64,000 bases of DNA from Maritalea porphyrae (GCF_030159895.1 NZ_BSNI01000001.1:62001-126000); one strand, 5' to 3'. Positions 8,824-19,084 are shown, counted from the first letter of the stretch. Numbers and translations: made by a program. Notes: generated from the sequence alone by a model not told the origin.

Positions 8824-9747
8824 TTATGCCAATTCCTTTTGCCAAGGCGGATTAGCGCCTGCGCGTGAAACTGTGATGGCAGCCACATCAGCGGCCAAAC
8901 GCAGCGCTAGTTGAAGATCATCATTTGAAATCTGCGCCAGCGCCTGTTTATTCAACAAGCCTTGTCGATTTAGACCAGCCAAGAAACCGCCATTAAAACT
9001 GTCACCGGCTCCAACCGTGTCAACAACAGTTGCCTTAGCAGCGGGCACAAAACTCTTGCCGCTGCGCGTAATCGCTTCGACACCTTCTGCCCCTTTTGTC
9101 ATCAAAACAACTGAGGCGCCACTTCCGATCATTTTTGCCGCTGCATCCTCGAAGCCAGCGCCGGGCATAAGCCAAGCCAAATCCTCATCCGACACTTTAA
9201 TGATATCCGCCAATCCCAGCATGCGCTCCATGCGCTTGCGATAGGTTGCTTCATCCTGAATAAAAGTTGGGCGAATATTTGGATCAAACGATATGACGCG
9301 GCTTGGCGCCTCGCGTGTCATCAGCGCTTCATACGTTGAGCCACATGGATCTGGAATAAGGCTGATCGCGCCAAAATGTAGCGCGGACACGTCATCTTCA
9401 AAGGTCGGCAAATCATCAGATGTGATCATGCGACCAGCGCTGTTTTCGTCATAAAACGCATATTCGGCATGGCCATCTGTCAGCTTCACAAAGGCAAGCG
9501 TGGTCGGCAAGTCTTGGCGTTTGCAAAACCGCGCATCCACATTAGACGCCTTCAGGCTCGCTTCAATCTGCTGGCCGAAAAGATCAGTCGACAATCCGGT
9601 GAAAAATCCGGCGCTCTCGCCAAGACGACCCAACGTAATCGCCGTGTTAAAAACGGCGCCACCAGAGACTGGCAGATAACCCATGCCTTCACCCACGATA
9701 TCGCGCGGCAACATATCAATCAGCGCTTCACCACAACAAACAATCAT
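8824..9747 (-). CDS. Fructokinase-like PfkB sugar kinase
   Basis: 307 residues, ribokinase fold. It starts with MIVCCGEALIDMLP, as in fructokinases of the ScrK/FrcK type, has GGAVFNTAITLGRLG (sugar lid and di-glycine) and ends with the catalytic motif DTVGAGDSFNGGFLAGL. It should phosphorylate fructose, or a related ketose, with ATP. A strong GGAGGAG site precedes the ATG. Upstream bases 9781-9797 contain a short inverted repeat (TAGTC and GACTA) that could be an operator. No transporter or sucrose gene lies beside it. Confidence 0.85.
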   Translation of the reverse strand: MIVCCGEALIDMLPRDIVGEGMGYLPVSGGAVFNTAITLGRLGESAGFFTGLSTDLFGQQIEASLKASNVDARFCKRQDLPTTLAFVKLTDGHAEYAFYDENSAGRMITSDDLPTFEDDVSALHFGAISLIPDPCGSTYEALMTREAPSRVISFDPNIRPTFIQDEATYRKRMERMLGLADIIKVSDEDLAWLMPGAGFEDAAAKMIGSGASVVLMTKGAEGVEAITRSGKSFVPAAKATVVDTVGAGDSFNGGFLAGLNRQGLLNKQALAQISNDDLQLALRLAADVAAITVSRAGANPPWQKELA

Positions 9748-9873
9748 TTGCCACTCCTCCGTACAGCCGTCAGCGCCATCTAGTCCATATTAGACTAAAG
9801 TCGCAAGTACACGGATTGGATATTTGTAAGTTTTTCTGAGGAAATGATCGCAAGATACGGTTGCGAGCAATCG

Positions 9874-10401
9874 CTATTTCTTTGGGCGGAAGCTGTCGAT
9901 TTTGCCCTTTTCGGTCTCAATTCGGCCTGCGCCAATCAAATCAAGGCAATAAGGCACAGCTGGAAACACAGCAGATAGACAAACGTCAATGGCGGCGGGT
10001 TTGCCCGGAACATTGATGATCAGTGTCTTACCTCGAATGCCAGCAGTCTGGCGCGACAGGATGGCAGTGGGAACCTGCTCAAGACTAACCTTGCGCATCA
10101 ACTCACCAAAACCAAGCAGTTCTTTTTCCATAACCAGCGCCATTGCTTCTGGTGTCAGGTCGCGCGGCGACGGGCCCGTTCCGCCCGTAGTGAGCACGAG
10201 ATCGACTTGCACATTGTCACACAAGTCTTTCAGGCAAGCTTCAACTGAGGCAATGCCATCTTCTATCACCCGCTTTTCAGGCGTCCAGTCCGAAGAAATG
10301 GCTTCATTCAGCCAGTCTTCAATCGCCGGACCACTTTTGTCTTCATACTCGCCCCGGCTTGCGCGGTCCGAAATGGTAACAATCCCAATTTTTACGGTCA
10401 T
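9874..10401 (-). CDS. mogA: Molybdopterin adenylyltransferase
   Basis: 175 residues of the MoaB/Mog fold. The TTGGTGPSPRDLTPEA motif and the PGKPAAI motif form the molybdopterin and nucleotide site. MogA adenylylates molybdopterin before molybdate insertion. It is the last gene of the nar operon, 5 bp after moaA, so the cell co-produces cofactor synthesis with the molybdoenzyme NarG. MoaB-type proteins are similar, but the longer C terminus ending in IETEKGKIDSFRPKK favours MogA. An inverted repeat at 9848-9866 (TCGCAA/TTGCGA) lies just downstream and may end the transcript. Confidence 0.87.
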   Translation of the reverse strand: MTVKIGIVTISDRASRGEYEDKSGPAIEDWLNEAISSDWTPEKRVIEDGIASVEACLKDLCDNVQVDLVLTTGGTGPSPRDLTPEAMALVMEKELLGFGELMRKVSLEQVPTAILSRQTAGIRGKTLIINVPGKPAAIDVCLSAVFPAVPYCLDLIGAGRIETEKGKIDSFRPKK

Positions 10402-10406
10402 AAACC

Positions 10407-11417
10407 CTATCCACCCAAAAACGACATATGCCGCTTGATACCAGATGTGCCTGTTTCATCAATGGAGAAGTTGTGGCATTCGGGTTTGGCAAATACTGTT
10501 TCGCGAATAAGTCCCTCGACCGCGGCATTGCTTTCAGATGAACGCAGCGCGTCGCGCAAATCCACCGAGCCTTCCGACCCCATGCAAGTGTACAGCGTGC
10601 CCGTGCAAGAAACCCGCACGCGATTACAGGTAGAGCAGAAATTATGTGACATCGGCGTGATAAAGCCCAAACGACCGCCAGTTTCACCTACGCGCACGTA
10701 GCGCGATGGTCCACCGGTCGTATCTTTGATATCAGCCATTGTCCACCGCTTGGACAACTCGTTTCTGAAATTGGAAAGTGAAACATATTGATCGTTTCGA
10801 TCAAATCCGACATCGCCAAGTGGCATTGTCTCGATCAAGGTCAAATCCATACCACGACCATGGGCAAACTTGATCAGATCGTCAATTTCCTCTTCGATCT
10901 TGCCTTTCACAGCGACGGTGTTGATCTTGATGTGCAAGCCTGCTTCTTGCGCTTTTTCAATGCTATCAAGCACACGTTCCAATCGACCCCACCGGGTAAT
11001 CGCCGCGTACTTTTCGGGACACAATGTATCAAGGGACACGTTGGCGCGTTTTACGCCACAATCAACAAGCTGTTTGGCGTATTTGCCGAGCAATGTGCCG
11101 TTTGTGGTCAGAGTGAGTTCATCGAGTGCACCATTGGCGAGATGCCGTGACAGGCCTTGAAACAAGCTCATCACATTTCTACGCACCAATGGCTCACCGC
11201 CCGTCAGGCGCACCTTGCGTACGCCATTGTCCACAAATGCGGTTACCAGACGCTCCAATTCTTCAAGCGACAAAACCTCTTTGCGCGGCAGAAACGTCAT
11301 ATGTTCAGACATGCAATAGGTACAGCGCAAATCGCATCGATCCGTGATCGACAAACGCAGGTAGGTCGCTTGCCGCCCAAATTGATCTTTCAATTCTGGT
11401 CTGAACTGGTCTTGCAT
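10407..11417 (-). CDS. moaA: GTP 3',8-cyclase (molybdenum cofactor biosynthesis)
   Basis: 336 residues. Radical SAM enzyme converting GTP to 3',8-cyclo-GTP, the first step of molybdopterin synthesis. The N-terminal cluster motif is CDLRCTYC (CxxxCxxC); the C-terminal second Fe-S cluster is [11 protein letters not shown] followed by GTLYTC (CxxC then C after 13 residues). The protein ends in GG, required for activity in MoaA. The ATG at 11417 lies 4 bp after the ppiC stop; a longer reading from 11480 would overlap ppiC. Its place behind narGHJI indicates supply of cofactor for nitrate reductase. Confidence 0.95.
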   Translation of the reverse strand: MQDQFRPELKDQFGRQATYLRLSITDRCDLRCTYCMSEHMTFLPRKEVLSLEELERLVTAFVDNGVRKVRLTGGEPLVRRNVMSLFQGLSRHLANGALDELTLTTNGTLLGKYAKQLVDCGVKRANVSLDTLCPEKYAAITRWGRLERVLDSIEKAQEAGLHIKINTVAVKGKIEEEIDDLIKFAHGRGMDLTLIETMPLGDVGFDRNDQYVSLSNFRNELSKRWTMADIKDTTGGPSRYVRVGETGGRLGFITPMSHNFCSTCNRVRVSCTGTLYTCMGSEGSVDLRDALRSSESNAAVEGLIRETVFAKPECHNFSIDETGTSGIKRHMSFLGG

Positions 11418-11421
11418 AAAG

Positions 11422-12291
11422 CTATTGCACCAATGGGCTGTCGGCACCGTCAATTTGGATGCCTTTGATCTCAGCAGCACCAGCCAAAATGCCGATATAC
11501 TGCGCTACCGCACGGCTCCAGCTTGAAGCCTCAAGATAGGCCGCGATTTTTGCTTTCACATGATCAAACGGCAATTGCTGCCCTTCAATAATCCGATCAA
11601 GATAAATCACGTGATAGCCAAAAGGTGTTGGCACTGGCGAAGGGCTGATTTGCCCTTCTTCGAGTTCAAACAAAACTGTTTCGAATTCTGGAACTGTTTG
11701 ACCTTTGGTCAACTGGCCAAGATTACCGCCTTCTTTCGCGGATGGGCACTGTGAAAACTCACGCGCAAATTCACCAAAGCGCGATGGGTCCGCTTTGAGC
11801 GATTCAATGATTTGGTTGGCTTTGACTTGGCCCTTGCGACGGGCAACAGGATCTTCCAGAGCCCCCGCCAACAAAATGTGCCGCGCCTCATAAATCGTTT
11901 CTGATGAAAACTTCTCAATGTGCTGATCATAATAGCGCTGACATTCTTCTTCGCCTGCACGAGGCACATCAACTTCCTGATCCAAAAGTTGACGCAATTT
12001 TGCATCTTCTTCCGTTTCGCGACGACCTTGGTCATCCGCCATCTGCTCAGCTTCAATGCCAAGCTCATTCGCCTTTTGCAAAAGCAGCTCGCGAACCACC
12101 AGCGCACGCGCCGCGCTCAAATAAGCGTCCTTAGGTTTTTCCGCCTCGTGATTTTGCACTTCTTGCTGAATGGCTTCCAAGGTGATTTCAACGCCATTCA
12201 CATAGATTTCTGGTGACTTAGGCTTCGGATCAACCTTTACGGCGTCGCCGTTTGCCATTTTTGGCATGGTTTTGTCGATGAGTGTAGCCAT
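11422..12291 (-). CDS. Parvulin-type peptidyl-prolyl isomerase of the nar operon
   Basis: 289 residues. A PpiC/rotamase domain lies at about 130-240 ([41 protein letters not shown]), preceded by a helical SurA-like N region. Unlike SurA or PrsA it has no signal peptide, so it should act in the cytoplasm, plausibly on folding or assembly of NarG/NarH (inference). Parvulins of this kind are known in proteobacterial nar operons. It is separated from narI by a strong hairpin (12324-12352), which may lower its expression relative to the reductase subunits. Confidence 0.88.
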   Translation of the reverse strand: MATLIDKTMPKMANGDAVKVDPKPKSPEIYVNGVEITLEAIQQEVQNHEAEKPKDAYLSAARALVVRELLLQKANELGIEAEQMADDQGRRETEEDAKLRQLLDQEVDVPRAGEEECQRYYDQHIEKFSSETIYEARHILLAGALEDPVARRKGQVKANQIIESLKADPSRFGEFAREFSQCPSAKEGGNLGQLTKGQTVPEFETVLFELEEGQISPSPVPTPFGYHVIYLDRIIEGQQLPFDHVKAKIAAYLEASSWSRAVAQYIGILAGAAEIKGIQIDGADSPLVQ

Positions 12292-12323
12292 TTTGGGTCC
12301 CTATCAAATTCTTTTTGGTGGAG

Positions 12324-12352
12324 TTGGGCGGGGCAAGAATTGCCCCACCCAA
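12324..12352 (-). promoter_or_regulatory. Intercistronic hairpin between narI and ppiC
   Basis: Thirteen-base arms TTGGGCGGGGCAA and TTGCCCCACCCAA surround a 3-base loop; in the transcript the single mismatch becomes a U-G wobble. No T run follows, so it is more likely an mRNA processing or stabilising element (or weak attenuator) than a full terminator. Confidence 0.7.
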
Positions 12353-12361
12353 AATGCGGTG

Positions 12362-13057
12362 TTATGCGCGTTTTTTCTTTGTGCGCACAACTTGATAGCC
12401 TGGACGCCACATGTAGCGAACTGGCACTGAAAGCATGTGCACAAGGCGTGTGAATGGGAACAACAAAAGAATTGTGATGCCCAACGCCATATGCGCCTTA
12501 AAGATTGGGTCCGCGTTGATGATGTAGCTAGAAGCCTCGAAGTTGAAGGTAAAGATGCCTTGACAATAGTTCATGAAATTCACCATTTCGTGGCCATCAA
12601 GGTGCTTCAATGATACCGGAATTGTTGCCAATCCAAGCGCCAACTGCACCCACAAGATCAAGATGATCATATTGTCAGCAAAGCTTGATGCCGCACGAAC
12701 ACGAGCATCAAAGAACCGTCGATGGATAAGCAATGTTGCACCAATGATGCCGGCCACACCAGCAATACCACCAGCAACAATCGCCAGCATTTGCTTGAAT
12801 GAATGGCTTATGCCGAGCGCATCAAACACCCAAATTGGAGTCAACAAACCCACGAGGTGACCGAAAAAGATGACGATAACACCCAAATGGAACAGTACTG
12901 AGCCAATCACCAATTGTTTGCGTCGAAGCAATTGGCTAGAGCCCGCTTTCCAAGTGTATGGGTCCTTGTCGTAACGCAGAACCGTGCCGACAACTAGGGT
13001 CGCCAGTGCGATATAGGGGTAGACCCCAAACACTGCAAAATTGAGAAATTCCTTCAT
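12362..13057 (-). CDS. narI: Respiratory nitrate reductase gamma subunit
   Basis: 231 residues, five transmembrane helices. NarI is the di-heme b membrane anchor that takes electrons from quinol and passes them to NarH. Histidines at about 54 and 64 (LFHLGVIVIFFGHLVG) and those in the C-terminal MALGITILLLFPFTRLVHMLS region fit the heme ligands. The length equals that of E. coli NarI (225). Start ATG 13057 lies 11 bp after the narJ stop. Confidence 0.96.
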   Translation of the reverse strand: MKEFLNFAVFGVYPYIALATLVVGTVLRYDKDPYTWKAGSSQLLRRKQLVIGSVLFHLGVIVIFFGHLVGLLTPIWVFDALGISHSFKQMLAIVAGGIAGVAGIIGATLLIHRRFFDARVRAASSFADNMIILILWVQLALGLATIPVSLKHLDGHEMVNFMNYCQGIFTFNFEASSYIINADPIFKAHMALGITILLLFPFTRLVHMLSVPVRYMWRPGYQVVRTKKKRA

Positions 13058-13068
13058 CCCTCTTCTCC

Positions 13069-13773
13069 CTATTGAATGGTTGGTTGCGGTGCAGGACGTC
13101 GTGCCGCACGCATTTGACGACCTAGGCGATCAGGCCCGCAGTCTTCTTCGCCTTGGCCGCCACCAAATGTGATGGCTTCCTCTTCCCAAACAGCGTCAAG
13201 CGCTTCCAAGTCGTTCGGATCATCATCCGGCACGCTCAAAATCTCTTCAACAACCGCAGGGTCGGCTTGGGTTGAAATAATCGCTTCTAGAGCTTGGAAC
13301 GCATTTGCATAAATGCTCTTCTTTTTCTCCAGACGCTGACGAAGCGCTGAAAGAATATGAACAGTTTGCCCAAGCAACTCTTCGCGTTCATTTTCGATCT
13401 GGATGCTCGCAAACTCCAAGAACATCGGTAGGAAGTCTGGCAAATCGCTGACAGACAATTCAAATCCTTGCTCTTCATACATTTGCTTGAGATCGACCAT
13501 TGCCTGGCCACGGTCACGGCTTTCGCCATGCACATGTTCAAACAAGTGCAAAGACAAAGTGCGTGTCCGATCAAACAGTTCCACATAACGCTCTTGAGCT
13601 TCATAAACATCTCGCGAAGTGATGTCGTCAATCAGCTCATTGAGGAGAGCCTTTTCAGGCTCCCCGGTTAGACCGTCATCAAGCACAGCGGCTTTCAACT
13701 CCAACGCAGCGTCTTTCAAGTCCTTTGACGGATAAGAAAGCAGCGTTGATATTATTTTCAATGCATTAGCCAT
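13069..13773 (-). CDS. narJ: Nitrate reductase assembly chaperone NarJ
   Basis: 234 residues, all-helical TorD/DmsD-like chaperone needed for molybdenum cofactor insertion into NarG and for membrane attachment of the NarGH complex. Family features are LKIISTLLSYPS at the N terminus, ERYVELFDRTRTLSLHLFEHVHGESRDRGQAM compressed over residues 62-94, and LPDFLPMFLEFAS. The C terminus is acidic then Arg/Pro rich. It sits between narH and narI in canonical GHJI order. Confidence 0.95.
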   Translation of the reverse strand: MANALKIISTLLSYPSKDLKDAALELKAAVLDDGLTGEPEKALLNELIDDITSRDVYEAQERYVELFDRTRTLSLHLFEHVHGESRDRGQAMVDLKQMYEEQGFELSVSDLPDFLPMFLEFASIQIENEREELLGQTVHILSALRQRLEKKKSIYANAFQALEAIISTQADPAVVEEILSVPDDDPNDLEALDAVWEEEAITFGGGQGEEDCGPDRLGRQMRAARRPAPQPTIQ

Positions 13774-13788
13774 TCTTCATTTCTCCGA

Positions 13789-15318
13789 TCAAAATACGTC
13801 AGTTGGTGTTGTCACTGTTTTGGTCTTTTTCGCCCCAAACAGATCCGCTTCAGAATTGCCGCCTGAACAACCATTGCCGAAGCTAAAGCCACAAGAACCG
13901 CGAAGGTCATATGCGTCTTCCGCTTCTTCACGGTGTGAAGTTGGAATAACGAAACGATCTTCATAGTTTGCGATCGCCATGATCTTGTACATGTCTTCGA
14001 TCAATTCAGGTGTTAGCCCAACATCGGTCGCAAACTTGTCATCGATCACACCTTCAATGGTCTTGGTGCGCATATAGCCACGCATCGCCAACATCCGCTT
14101 AAGCGCCACGACGATTGGTTCGTCCTTGCCGCCTGTCAAAAGGTTGGCGAGGTAGCGAACTGGAATACGCATGCTATCCACATCTGGCATGTTGTTCTTA
14201 TCAACACCAATTTTGCCAGCCGCCGCTGCATTTTGCAGTGGAGATAGTGGTGGAATGTACCAAACCATTGGAAGGGTCCGGTATTCTGGGTGAAGTGGGA
14301 ATGCCACTTTCCAGTCCATAGCCATTTTGTAAACCGGTGACTTCTGCGCGCTTTCCAACCAATCCTCTGGAATGCCTTGCGCACGCGCTTCAGCAATCAC
14401 TTTTGGATCATTTGGATCAAGGAACACTTTGAGTTGTTTCTCGTACAAGTCCTTGGTGTCTGGTGTAGACGCAATCTCTTCGATCTTGTCTGCATCATAA
14501 AGCATCACGCCCAGATAACGGATCCGGCCAACGCATGTTTCAGAACAAACAGTTGGAAGACCAGCTTCAATACGAGGATAGCAGAATGTGCATTTCTCTG
14601 ATTTACCAGAAGACCAGTTGTAATAGATCTTCTTGTATGGGCAACCAGACACGCACATGCGCCAACCACGACATTTCTCTTGGTCGATCAACACGATGCC
14701 ATCATCTTCACGCTTGTAGATTGCGCCAGATGGGCAAGCTGCAACACATGTTGGGTTCAAGCAGTGCTCACACAAACGTGGCAGATACATCATGAAGGTG
14801 TTTTCAAACTCACCGTAAATTTCTTTTTCGATGCCTTCAAAGTTGTAGTCTTTGCCGCGTTTGGAGAACTCGCCACCAAGAATTTCTTCCCAGTTTGGAC
14901 CCCAATTGATCTTTTCCATCCGCTCACCAGAAATCAAAGAACGTGGACGCGCTGTTGGAAACGCCTCTACTTCTTTTGCGGTTTGCAAATGGCCATAATC
15001 GAAATCGAACGGCTCATAATAGTCGTCAATTTCAGGCAGATCAGGGTTGGCAAAAAGCTTCGCCAACACCCGCCATTTAGCACCCATTTTCGGGGTGATT
15101 TTGCCGTTCGAATTGCGTGTCCAACCACCGTTCCAGCGATTTTGGTTTTCCCAGTCTTTTGGGTAGCCAACGCCAGGCTTGGTTTCCACGTTGTTGAACC
15201 AGGCATATTCAACGCCTTCACGGTTCGTCCAAACGTTCTTACAGGTGACAGAACATGTGTGGCACCCGATACATTTATCCAGGTTCAGCACCATGCCTAC
15301 TTGTGCACGAATACGCAT
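13789..15318 (-). CDS. narH: Respiratory nitrate reductase beta subunit
   Basis: 509 residues. Electron-transfer subunit with four Fe-S clusters: CIGCHTCSVTC, CEHCLNPTCVAAC, CRGWRMCVSGC (tryptophan replaces a cysteine, giving the [3Fe-4S] cluster typical of NarH) and CTFCYPRIEAGLPTVCSETC. The ATG at 15318 shares its A with the narG stop codon (TAATG) and is preceded by GGAGG, so translation is coupled; the 14-residue longer reading inside narG is unlikely. Cytoplasmic, membrane attached through NarI. Confidence 0.97.
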   Translation of the reverse strand: MRIRAQVGMVLNLDKCIGCHTCSVTCKNVWTNREGVEYAWFNNVETKPGVGYPKDWENQNRWNGGWTRNSNGKITPKMGAKWRVLAKLFANPDLPEIDDYYEPFDFDYGHLQTAKEVEAFPTARPRSLISGERMEKINWGPNWEEILGGEFSKRGKDYNFEGIEKEIYGEFENTFMMYLPRLCEHCLNPTCVAACPSGAIYKREDDGIVLIDQEKCRGWRMCVSGCPYKKIYYNWSSGKSEKCTFCYPRIEAGLPTVCSETCVGRIRYLGVMLYDADKIEEIASTPDTKDLYEKQLKVFLDPNDPKVIAEARAQGIPEDWLESAQKSPVYKMAMDWKVAFPLHPEYRTLPMVWYIPPLSPLQNAAAAGKIGVDKNNMPDVDSMRIPVRYLANLLTGGKDEPIVVALKRMLAMRGYMRTKTIEGVIDDKFATDVGLTPELIEDMYKIMAIANYEDRFVIPTSHREEAEDAYDLRGSCGFSFGNGCSGGNSEADLFGAKKTKTVTTPTDVF

Positions 15319-18300
15319 TATTTTGCCTCCTGCTTGCCTTTGTATGGCCCTTCGAGCCACTCGACCTTGTCCATCTTGCGCACAACCACAAACTCATCGC
15401 GGTTAGAGCCGACAGTGCCGTAATAGTTGAAGCCATATGACTGCTGCACATAGCCACCGATCATGTGGGTTGGTTTGGTCACTGCGCGAGTTACCGAGTT
15501 ATGGATACCGCCCCGAAGACCAGTTGTTTCCGCACCCGGTGTGTTCACAATTTTTTCCTGTGCGTGATACATGAAGACAGTGCCTTCTTTCATCCGCTGG
15601 GAAACCACAACACGTGCAGTTAGCGCACCGTTGACGTTGTAAACTTCAACCCAATCATTGTCCTCAAGGTCAGCTTTCTTTGCATCAACCTCAGAAACCC
15701 AAACAACAGGACCACCACGGTTCAATGTGAGCATCATCAAGTTGTCAGAATAGGTTGAGTGAATACCCCATTTCTGGTGAGGTGTAATGAAGTTCAGCAC
15801 CACTTGCTTGTTGCCGTTTGATCGTTTGTCCAATTCAGGACGAATGGTCTTGAGGTCAACAGGTGGACGGTAGAGGCAGAAGCCTTCACCAAATGCCCGC
15901 ATCCACAAGTGATCTTGATAGAGTTGCTGACGGCCAGTGATTGTCCGCCAAGGGATCAACTCATGGACGTTAGTGTAACCAGCGTTGTAGCAAACATGCT
16001 CGCTCTCAAGGCCAGACCAAGTTGGAGAAGAAATGATCTTTCTTGGTTGCGCAACAACGTCACGGAACCGGATCTTTTCTTCCTCTTTTGGCAATGCCAA
16101 GTGCCGGTGATCTATGCCGGTGATCTGCCCTAGAGCATCCCAAGCTTTCACCGCAACTTCACCGTTGGTTTCAGGTGCAAGGCTCAAGATGACTTCACAA
16201 GCATCAATGGCGCTGTCGATTTTCGCCAAGCCTTTTGAAACGCCTTCTTCCAAAACGACGCCGTTTAGCTGCTGCAACAAATGCACTTCATGCTTGGTAT
16301 CCCAAGCAATGCCTTTGCCGCCATTGCCAACTTTGTCCATTAGAGGACCAAGCGAAGTGAACTTTTTGTACAAGTTCGGATAGTCCCGCTCGACCGCAAT
16401 AATGTTCGGCATTGTTTTGTTTGGGATGGCTTCGATTTCGCCTTTCTTCCATTCCTTCACATCTAACGCCTGACCCATTTCGGCAGGTGTATCGTGGAGG
16501 ATTGGAAGCGTAACGATATCTGTCTCAACACCCAAAACTTCTGGTGCGATTTCAGAGAACTTCTTGGCCAACCCTTTAAAGATCGCCCAGTCAGATTTCG
16601 CTTCCCAAGCAGGGTCCGCCGCTGTTGAAAGCGGGTGGATGAATGGGTGCATATCTGATGTGTTCAAATCGTCTTTTTCGTACCAAGTCGCTGTTGGCAA
16701 TACGATGTCAGAGTAAACACAGGTTGTGCTCATCCGGAAATCTAGAGTGACCAGAAGATCAAGCTTACCTTCAGGCGCTTTCTCATGCCATTTCGCTTCG
16801 GTTGAACGTGCTTTTCCTTCTTCGCCCAAATCCTTGCCCATCACACCATGCGATGTGCCAAGAAGGTGCTTGAGGAAGTATTCGTGGCCTTTACCAGATG
16901 AACCAAGCAAGTTTGAACGCCAAACGAAAAGGTTACGCGGCCAGTTCGCTGGATCGTCAGGATCCTCACAAGACATTTCCATCTCGCCAGACTTAAGCTG
17001 CTGAACAACATAGTCTTTCGGATCCATTCCTGCTTCTTTAGCTTCAGCAGCGATGGTCAATGGGTTCGTCTTCAATTGAGGCGCTGATGGCAACCAACCC
17101 ATCCGTTCAGCACGGATGTTATAGTCGATCATTGTGCCGTCCCATGGGCCATCAGGCGCAGTAGGTGACAAAATCTCATCAACAGTAACAGTTTCATAGC
17201 GCCACTGGTCAGTGTGCGCATACCATGCGCTGGTAGAGTTCATGTGACGTGGTGGACGTGCCCAATCCAAACCAAATGCTAGAGGCTGCCAACCAGTTTG
17301 TGGACGCAGTTTTTCTTGACCCACATAGTGGCTCCAACCACCACCAGACTGACCGATACAACCGCACATCACCAACAAGTTGATGATACCGCGATAGTTC
17401 ATGTCCATGTGGTACCAGTGGTTCAAACCAGCGCCAAGAATGACCATTGAGCGGCCATTTGTTTTCTCAGCATTGTCAGCGAACTCGCGAGCAGTTGTGA
17501 TGATGTGCTCTTTCGGCACGCCAGTAATTTGCTCAGCCCATGCTGGTGTGTATGGCACATTGTCATCATAGCTGGTGGCAACGTTTTCGCCGCCCAAACC
17601 GCGGTCAAGACCGTAGTTTGCAACGAACAAATCAAATACAGTTGCAACAAGCGCTTCGCCGTCAGCAAGTTTGACTTTCTTCGCAGGAACAGAGCGCACC
17701 AAAACGCTGGCGTGGTCCGTACCCTTAAAGTGGTCATGTTCTTTGTTGCCGAAATATGGGAATGCCACATCTGCGACTTGATCATGCTCACCATCAAGCA
17801 CAAAGCTCATGTCCAGCTCGGTTTCATTGCCCTTGCTGTCTTTGGCTTCTAGGTTCCACTGCTTGCTGTCATCCCAACGGAAACCAGCTGAACCTTGTGG
17901 CACAACGATTTTCTTGGTTTTGCCGTCAATCGCAACAGTTTTCCATTCAGCGTTGTCTTTTTCGCCAAGATTGTCCGCAAAATCAGATGCACGCACCAAA
18001 CGTTCTGGGATCAGGTTGCCGTCTTTTTCGACCAAGCGAACAAGGTTCGGCATATCTGTGTAACGACGACAATAGTCTTCGAAATACTCAGCTTGGCGAT
18101 CCAAGTGGAATTCACGCAAAATAACGTGGCCCATCGCCATCGCTAGCGCCGCGTCTGTACCCTGTTTTGGGTGCAACCAAAGATCAGCAAACTTAGATGC
18201 TTCTGAATAGTCAGGAGACACAACAACAGACTTCGTACCCTTGTAGCGTGCTTCTGTGTAGAAGTGCGCATCAGGTGTACGTGTTTGCGGCACGTTGGAA

Positions 18301-19055
18301 CCCCAAAGCATCAAGAAGCCAGCATTGTACCAATCCGCGCTTTCAGGCACGTCGGTTTGCTCGCCCCAAGTCATTGGAGATGCAGGTGGCAGATCGCAAT
18401 ACCAATCGTAGAACGACATGCATGTGCCGCCCATCAATGAAAGATAGCGAGAACCAGCCGCGTAAGACACCATGGACATCGCGGGAATTGGCGAGAATCC
18501 GAAGATCCGGTCTGGACCGTATGTTTTTGCTGTATAGGCGTTTGCCGCAGCAATAATCTCGTTTACTTCTTCCCAATCTGCACGCACAAAGCCGCCATGG
18601 CCGCGCACTTGTTGGTAAGACTTTCTGGCCTCTTCATTTTGCTGGATGTATTCCCAGGCTGCAACTGGCTCACGCATTACGCGTGCGTCGCGCCAGAGTT
18701 TTACCAAGCGTGAGCGGATCAAAGGATGCTTCACGCGGTTGGCTGAATACATGTACCAGGAATAGCTTGCGCCACGCGCACAACCACGAGGTTCGTGGTT
18801 TGGAAGGTCAGGACGAGTACGTGGGTAATCCGTTTGCTGGGTTTCCCAAGTGACAATGCCACCCTTCACATAGATTTTCCAAGAACATGAACCTGTACAG
18901 TTCACACCGTGGGTCGATCTGACGATCTTGTCGTGCTGCCAACGCTTGCGATAAGCGTCCTCCCAGCTCCGACTTTCATTTGTCGTCACACCATGGCCAT
19001 TAGAGAATTTCTCTTTTGGTGCCAAAAAGTTGAGACGATCTAGTAAGTTACTCAT
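15318..19055 (-). CDS. narG: Respiratory nitrate reductase alpha subunit
   Basis: 1245 residues, matching the family length. Catalytic subunit with bis-MGD cofactor; reduces nitrate to nitrite at the inner face of the membrane. The N terminus has the FS0 [4Fe-4S] ligands THGVNCTGSC and GCARGAS. YDWYCDLPPASP contains the Asp molybdenum ligand and the nitrate entry region. No Tat signal, as usual for NarG. The start has AAGGGGG upstream. Together with narH, narJ and narI it forms the quinol-nitrate oxidoreductase. Confidence 0.98.
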   Translation of the reverse strand: MSNLLDRLNFLAPKEKFSNGHGVTTNESRSWEDAYRKRWQHDKIVRSTHGVNCTGSCSWKIYVKGGIVTWETQQTDYPRTRPDLPNHEPRGCARGASYSWYMYSANRVKHPLIRSRLVKLWRDARVMREPVAAWEYIQQNEEARKSYQQVRGHGGFVRADWEEVNEIIAAANAYTAKTYGPDRIFGFSPIPAMSMVSYAAGSRYLSLMGGTCMSFYDWYCDLPPASPMTWGEQTDVPESADWYNAGFLMLWGSNVPQTRTPDAHFYTEARYKGTKSVVVSPDYSEASKFADLWLHPKQGTDAALAMAMGHVILREFHLDRQAEYFEDYCRRYTDMPNLVRLVEKDGNLIPERLVRASDFADNLGEKDNAEWKTVAIDGKTKKIVVPQGSAGFRWDDSKQWNLEAKDSKGNETELDMSFVLDGEHDQVADVAFPYFGNKEHDHFKGTDHASVLVRSVPAKKVKLADGEALVATVFDLFVANYGLDRGLGGENVATSYDDNVPYTPAWAEQITGVPKEHIITTAREFADNAEKTNGRSMVILGAGLNHWYHMDMNYRGIINLLVMCGCIGQSGGGWSHYVGQEKLRPQTGWQPLAFGLDWARPPRHMNSTSAWYAHTDQWRYETVTVDEILSPTAPDGPWDGTMIDYNIRAERMGWLPSAPQLKTNPLTIAAEAKEAGMDPKDYVVQQLKSGEMEMSCEDPDDPANWPRNLFVWRSNLLGSSGKGHEYFLKHLLGTSHGVMGKDLGEEGKARSTEAKWHEKAPEGKLDLLVTLDFRMSTTCVYSDIVLPTATWYEKDDLNTSDMHPFIHPLSTAADPAWEAKSDWAIFKGLAKKFSEIAPEVLGVETDIVTLPILHDTPAEMGQALDVKEWKKGEIEAIPNKTMPNIIAVERDYPNLYKKFTSLGPLMDKVGNGGKGIAWDTKHEVHLLQQLNGVVLEEGVSKGLAKIDSAIDACEVILSLAPETNGEVAVKAWDALGQITGIDHRHLALPKEEEKIRFRDVVAQPRKIISSPTWSGLESEHVCYNAGYTNVHELIPWRTITGRQQLYQDHLWMRAFGEGFCLYRPPVDLKTIRPELDKRSNGNKQVVLNFITPHQKWGIHSTYSDNLMMLTLNRGGPVVWVSEVDAKKADLEDNDWVEVYNVNGALTARVVVSQRMKEGTVFMYHAQEKIVNTPGAETTGLRGGIHNSVTRAVTKPTHMIGGYVQQSYGFNYYGTVGSNRDEFVVVRKMDKVEWLEGPYKGKQEAK

Positions 19056-19084
19056 TTCAATTCCCCCTTATGTAAGGATCGCGC

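Noticed and set aside
9781-9797. TAGTC/GACTA inverted repeat as a defined operator
   Set aside because: Only 5-bp arms; noted within the fructokinase entry but not strong enough as its own feature.
10786-10804. TTGATCG-TTT-CGATCAA dyad resembling a Crp/Fnr site
   Set aside because: Spacing is 7 rather than 4 between TTGAT and ATCAA, and it lies inside the moaA coding sequence.
14680-15423. Long forward ORF (247 codons) opposite narH
   Set aside because: Lies wholly antisense to the conserved Fe-S subunit, no ribosome site, composition typical of a shadow frame.
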